A stretch of DNA of 64,000 nucleotides from Flectonema sp. DT1601. Its lineage: Eukaryota; Euglenozoa; Diplonemea; Diplonemida; Diplonemidae. Location of the stretch: assembly GCA_964019425.1 (NCBI GenBank), contig OZ025815.1, forward strand, positions 62,001 to 126,000. Direction: 5' to 3'. The notes beneath the pieces are model-generated. The model worked only from the letters and a program-made list of their open reading frames with translations, was not told the origin of the DNA and searched no databases. Shown in pieces: positions 60,638-64,000 of this stretch (position 1 is its first letter; every line of letters starts with the position of its first letter). Position numbers and translations under genes: made by a program.

Positions 60638-63600
60638 TCAAACACATTTTAGCAGAATTTCAGATATAATATTCTGGTGAGATGCGTCAGTCAGCTTCCC
60701 TTTGTAGTCTGCGAGAAGAATCTGTTTAGACGTCAGTGACTTTTTGTTATTTTTATAATAAATAAAACAAACAAACACATACCCTACCAACAGCTTGAAC
60801 ACTAACCGGAAGTGAATATTTAAATTCAGAAGTATCCTCAAAAGATTGTTGCTCACTACAAAACTGCGAATAAAGAAGAGAAAGACTCAAAGCTAACGTT
60901 TCAGTCACAGAGAGAGATTCATTATCTCTGATCGGTTCGTTAATTGAACGTTGAATATTCATAATTAGAGAAATTAGTGATTTAAAGCAAGGTAATTTAT
61001 CATATTGATACTCATTACAAGTCTCTAATAATTGTAAGCAACCAGACGTGACTGTCGGATTCCGTAACTTGCTGTCACTCAGCAGCTCAACAACAGCCGT
61101 CACGATTGGATAATTAATTTCAGGTGGTTTATCATCTCCGTTGATTGAGTCGTTCATCGTTCGTTTTGAAATGATGTTGCGGAGTAGACGAGTGCAGTTA
61201 ATTCGAAATGAATCATTCTCAGAGAATGCACCGTTTTCTGAGCAAGCAATTAAACAATAATAACACAATCTCAGAGATAAATTAATCACACTGTCAGAGA
61301 GTGTTTCAAGTCCCCATGATAACAGAACGATATAGAAATTGAGAAGTGGTTCGACAACTACTGGACAACGATCACCATCGATACTATTCTTAAAGTCCTC
61401 ATCAACAGGTAGAATGTATTCCACTACTTGAGATACTTGTTGGTCGAGGTGTTGACTGTTTTAATATATTTTTTATTTATTGCTGAGTACCAAAAACAAA
61501 AAAAATAAAATAATAACGACAAACCGAAAGAACTGCTCTGCCACAGACTTATTCCCCACAGCTGTCGTAAGAACATGAATACACGTAGTAAGTCGTTGAC
61601 TTTCCATTGAGGGCTCAAGTATGTTTCCAATACAAGATAGTCCTCGTTCATTAAAGACGTGAGTAGCCATCGTTGGAGACTTGTCAAGCCATTCTTCAGG
61701 AGGACTGTTGCGAGACATTTCTTCAAATATTAAAAGACAATTCTGAACACATTCCCAATCAGTTGGGTAACTCTCCATACCGATGATACACTTATCTAAC
61801 ATTCCCAATGCTGTGAGAGAGGTACAAGATGCAGGACTCTTTCTACAATGGATTAGTACACAATTAAAAGCAGTTGTCCAAGTGGGTCCATCACTGACTG
61901 AAAATATAAAATCAACATCCTTTGCAGAGAGTGAAGGCTCTTTAATAAGAGCTGTTACCCTCTTGCCAATCGCTCCTTTTAATTTTGATTCTCTTGTGTG
62001 GCGTTCTTCTTGTGCTTTTCTTTCAGCTATTTGTGACAGTCGATATTGTTTTGCTGTTTCTGCTCTTCTGCGTTCTTCCTGTGAGATTTCATGTTCCCAC
62101 CTGGAATATTCTTTTTCTTCTAGTTCTGTGAATCTTCTGACGTTCATTATATTAATATTTCCATTAAGATTACCTATATCAGATCTACTTTGAATTCCTT
62201 CAGAAGACTTGCTGTACATCTGTCGTTGTTGAGCAATCGCAACGTGTGAGAATCGAGTGAGTTTATCGAGTCTAGAGATGTCAGTGATGTGGATTATAAC
62301 TTTCAAACAAACCTCAACATCAACAGCACGAAAACCTGATATCGAACTCTGAGATATCTGAATTTTACTTCTAACGAATTCAATGAAATTTCTAATCTTT
62401 TTATATTCGTTATTCAATCTCTCTCTTTCATCTAAAGGACACTCTTTAGGAGTTGAAGTATAGCCTGACACGTCAGGTAATAGTGTCAATGATAATACGT
62501 GTGTTGGTTCTAATTTCCAAGTGTACGGAGTACCAGCTGTAAATTCTCTCATAAAAACTGAGACCTCGTCTGTCCATTTTTCAACAACACTTGGATTTCG
62601 AGTAGCGTTATTCCAATTTGGATTGTCGAATACTATTCTAATGAAGGGGATCGGTTTTATTGTTTTCACATCAACTGATACTTCACTCAGAGACATCGCC
62701 TGAATACACTTCACGACAACCTCATGGATTGAATCATTTAAAGAAATATTAATATCAGTTCGGAGAGTTACTTCTGCTCGAAATTTCTTTGATCTTCCTC
62801 TTGTTTTTAAAGCATATTTATCTTCGGGTTTTACTACAATCTTTTGAGCGAGAATGATTTCACCAACGTATGTACCGTGAAGTTCTTGTTCGTGGTGGAT
62901 GAACCATTTGTCTAGTTTAGATCTTAAGTAAGAAATCATTTTATTAACACCAAGCTCACCATCCTCTTCTCCAGGGAATGGCATGGCATCACCTGAAAGA
63001 CCCTTTAATAAGTAATGAGTTAGCAGTCCACTTTGAGTACTTTCTGGATATGGTATTGTAATGTGCTGTGCTGACGAAGATTGAAAAAGACCAAATCCTC
63101 CAAAGGAATTATCATTACGAGTACCTGACTGATGAAGAGCGTCGATACACAGAACTGAGTGATCTCCAAGTGTTGGTTCATTTCCAAGACAGATATCAAT
63201 TAATTCTTTAACAGACCAAACAGTTAGAGGAGTGAATTCATTACCAACATCACCAGGAAGTAAATATCTACAAGGGTCTGGATCATCGTATTCGATGTCT
63301 TTTATTTCTAAGTTTTCTGTCGGCTCAGGTTCGCATTCCTCAACTTCATCAACTCCAGTCCTGTCACTTCTCGAGTTCCGATGACCTCTTCGTCTTGGAG
63401 ATACGAGTCCATCTCGTAGATCTTTAGCTTCTTTAGAAGAGGCTTCTTTCTTAGCTGCTTCTTCCATTGCTTTTCTCTTTATCTCTACGGCTTTTGTAGT
63501 TGGTAGAGATTTCTGTCGTTTTTTATTTTTCTTTGCTTCCGATTCAAGCCGCTGTCGCATTTCCTCATCAGCTTCTTTATATTTTACAGATTCCTGAACT

Positions 63601-63933
63601 TGGAGTGTACTCCAGCTGCTGTTCTCATTGTTTTGGGTTTCTGATCGCAGCTCAGATTCGTATGCTTCGATCCATTCAAACATTGTTCGTGTTGATGGTA
63701 ATCTGTTGTTTATTAATTCTTATTTTATAGTAACAGATAAATTAACGATGGAGTATCTTACTTACATACCGAGAATACCTACCGTTGACACCTCTACAAC
63801 AAAAGTAAACAAACAGTTGTGCATCAGGCTGCTGTGATCGTATTTTCTTAATATACGAAATCACAATATCTCTGGTTGGTGGCCCCTTGGCGATGTGATA
63901 ATTATCGCGAAAGGTATGAACTTCGTATCCGAT
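60638..63933 (-). CDS. Caspase-like protein with lost catalytic dyad and helical-repeat tail (5' end outside window)
   Basis: Exons: 63770-63933, 61525-63702, 60783-61455 and 60638-60721, giving 1032 residues to a TGA. Introns are 67, 69 and 61 bases, and phases match at every join (CG|A, CG|T, phase 0). The first exon starts at a CACCACAG acceptor, so the start codon lies upstream. Exon 1 reads I-G-Y-E-V, then P-T-R-D-I-V, then F-V-Y-F-C-C-R-G-V-N-G, where caspases have Y-F-S-G-H-G. Exon 2 has Y-L-L-P-G-D, V-L-C-I-D-A-L-H-Q-S-G (where active ones have D-A-C-H-S-G) and T-H-Y-L-L-K-G-L-S-G-D-A, the typical small-subunit helix. Both catalytic His and Cys are replaced (Arg, Leu). A Lys/Glu insert of about 150 residues separates the halves. 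The remaining 500 residues are helical, ARM/HEAT-like. It is likely an inactive caspase-fold scaffold. Confidence 0.78.
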
Positions 63934-64000
63934 CTGTGGTGTTGTTGTTACTACTCTAATGGATAATTAAGTACTAATTATTGTTATGTTAATAATACAA
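63934..64000 (-). other. Intron at the window edge, upstream of the caspase-like exon
   Basis: The frame of the first visible exon hits a stop 36 bases before the acceptor at 63934, so this segment is intron. It contains T-A-C-T-T-A-A and A-T-T-A-A-C branch-like motifs. Confidence 0.5.

Noticed and set aside
63795-63805. Acceptor TTTGTTGTAG inside the first caspase-like exon
   Set aside because: Reading through it keeps the F-V-Y-F-C-C-R-G strand typical of the caspase fold; splicing there would remove it.

Overview
The window looks like nuclear DNA of an AT-rich, intron-bearing protist. Every protein gene I can support reads on the minus strand, so transcription runs from high to low coordinates. 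Genes are separated by short gaps (often 90-290 bases). Nearly every start codon sits 3-50 bases downstream of a clean polypyrimidine-AG splice acceptor. True cis-introns are also present: eight that I can place by phase, most 61-83 bases long, with GT donors and CAG/AAG acceptors. Long A or T runs fill the spaces between genes. One-way gene order, acceptors just before start codons and very tight spacing suggest polycistronic transcription with leader trans-splicing, as in Euglenozoa and some other protists. That is inference, and I cannot name the species.

Layout in coordinate order. 1-540: the N-terminal part of an NF-X1-type zinc-finger protein, cut by the window edge. 857-10047: a His/Gln-rich coiled-coil protein, a 736-residue unknown, a two-exon unknown, a Thr-Pro-rich protein, an ABAB tandem array of four 46-48-residue microprotein genes with a perfect 12-copy minisatellite directly upstream, and an acidic protein. 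10048-22436: a 12.4-kb stretch with no credible gene. It holds homopolymer runs, a MITE-like element, paired palindromes, a CA microsatellite and a fragment of nuclear large-subunit rRNA.

22437-32203: a poly-Q NTF2-like/CCCH protein, a protein with repeated Plus3-like units, a three-exon coiled-coil protein and an ankyrin protein. 33881-42309: a secreted GH92 alpha-mannosidase, a ubiquitin-like/beta-propeller protein, an RLY-motif protein, a helical unknown and a TPR protein. 43010-51920: a sulfotransferase-like type II membrane protein with lost motifs, a CLK/LAMMER kinase, an EcKinase-like membrane protein, a PDK1-type kinase with a PH domain and a three-exon TPR/long-helix protein. 54222-63933: a 1493-residue PARP-like/B-box protein with a lost catalytic centre, a CxxC protein, a small membrane protein, and a caspase-like protein with both catalytic residues lost fused to a helical-repeat tail.

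The most unusual points are the three proteins that keep an enzyme fold but lack its active-site residues (caspase, PARP and sulfotransferase types), the microprotein array whose copies are identical only between splice acceptor and stop codon, and the isolated LSU rRNA piece in the gene-poor stretch. Exon joins were made by eye from phase, splice-site motifs and domain continuity, and are not confirmed by transcripts.
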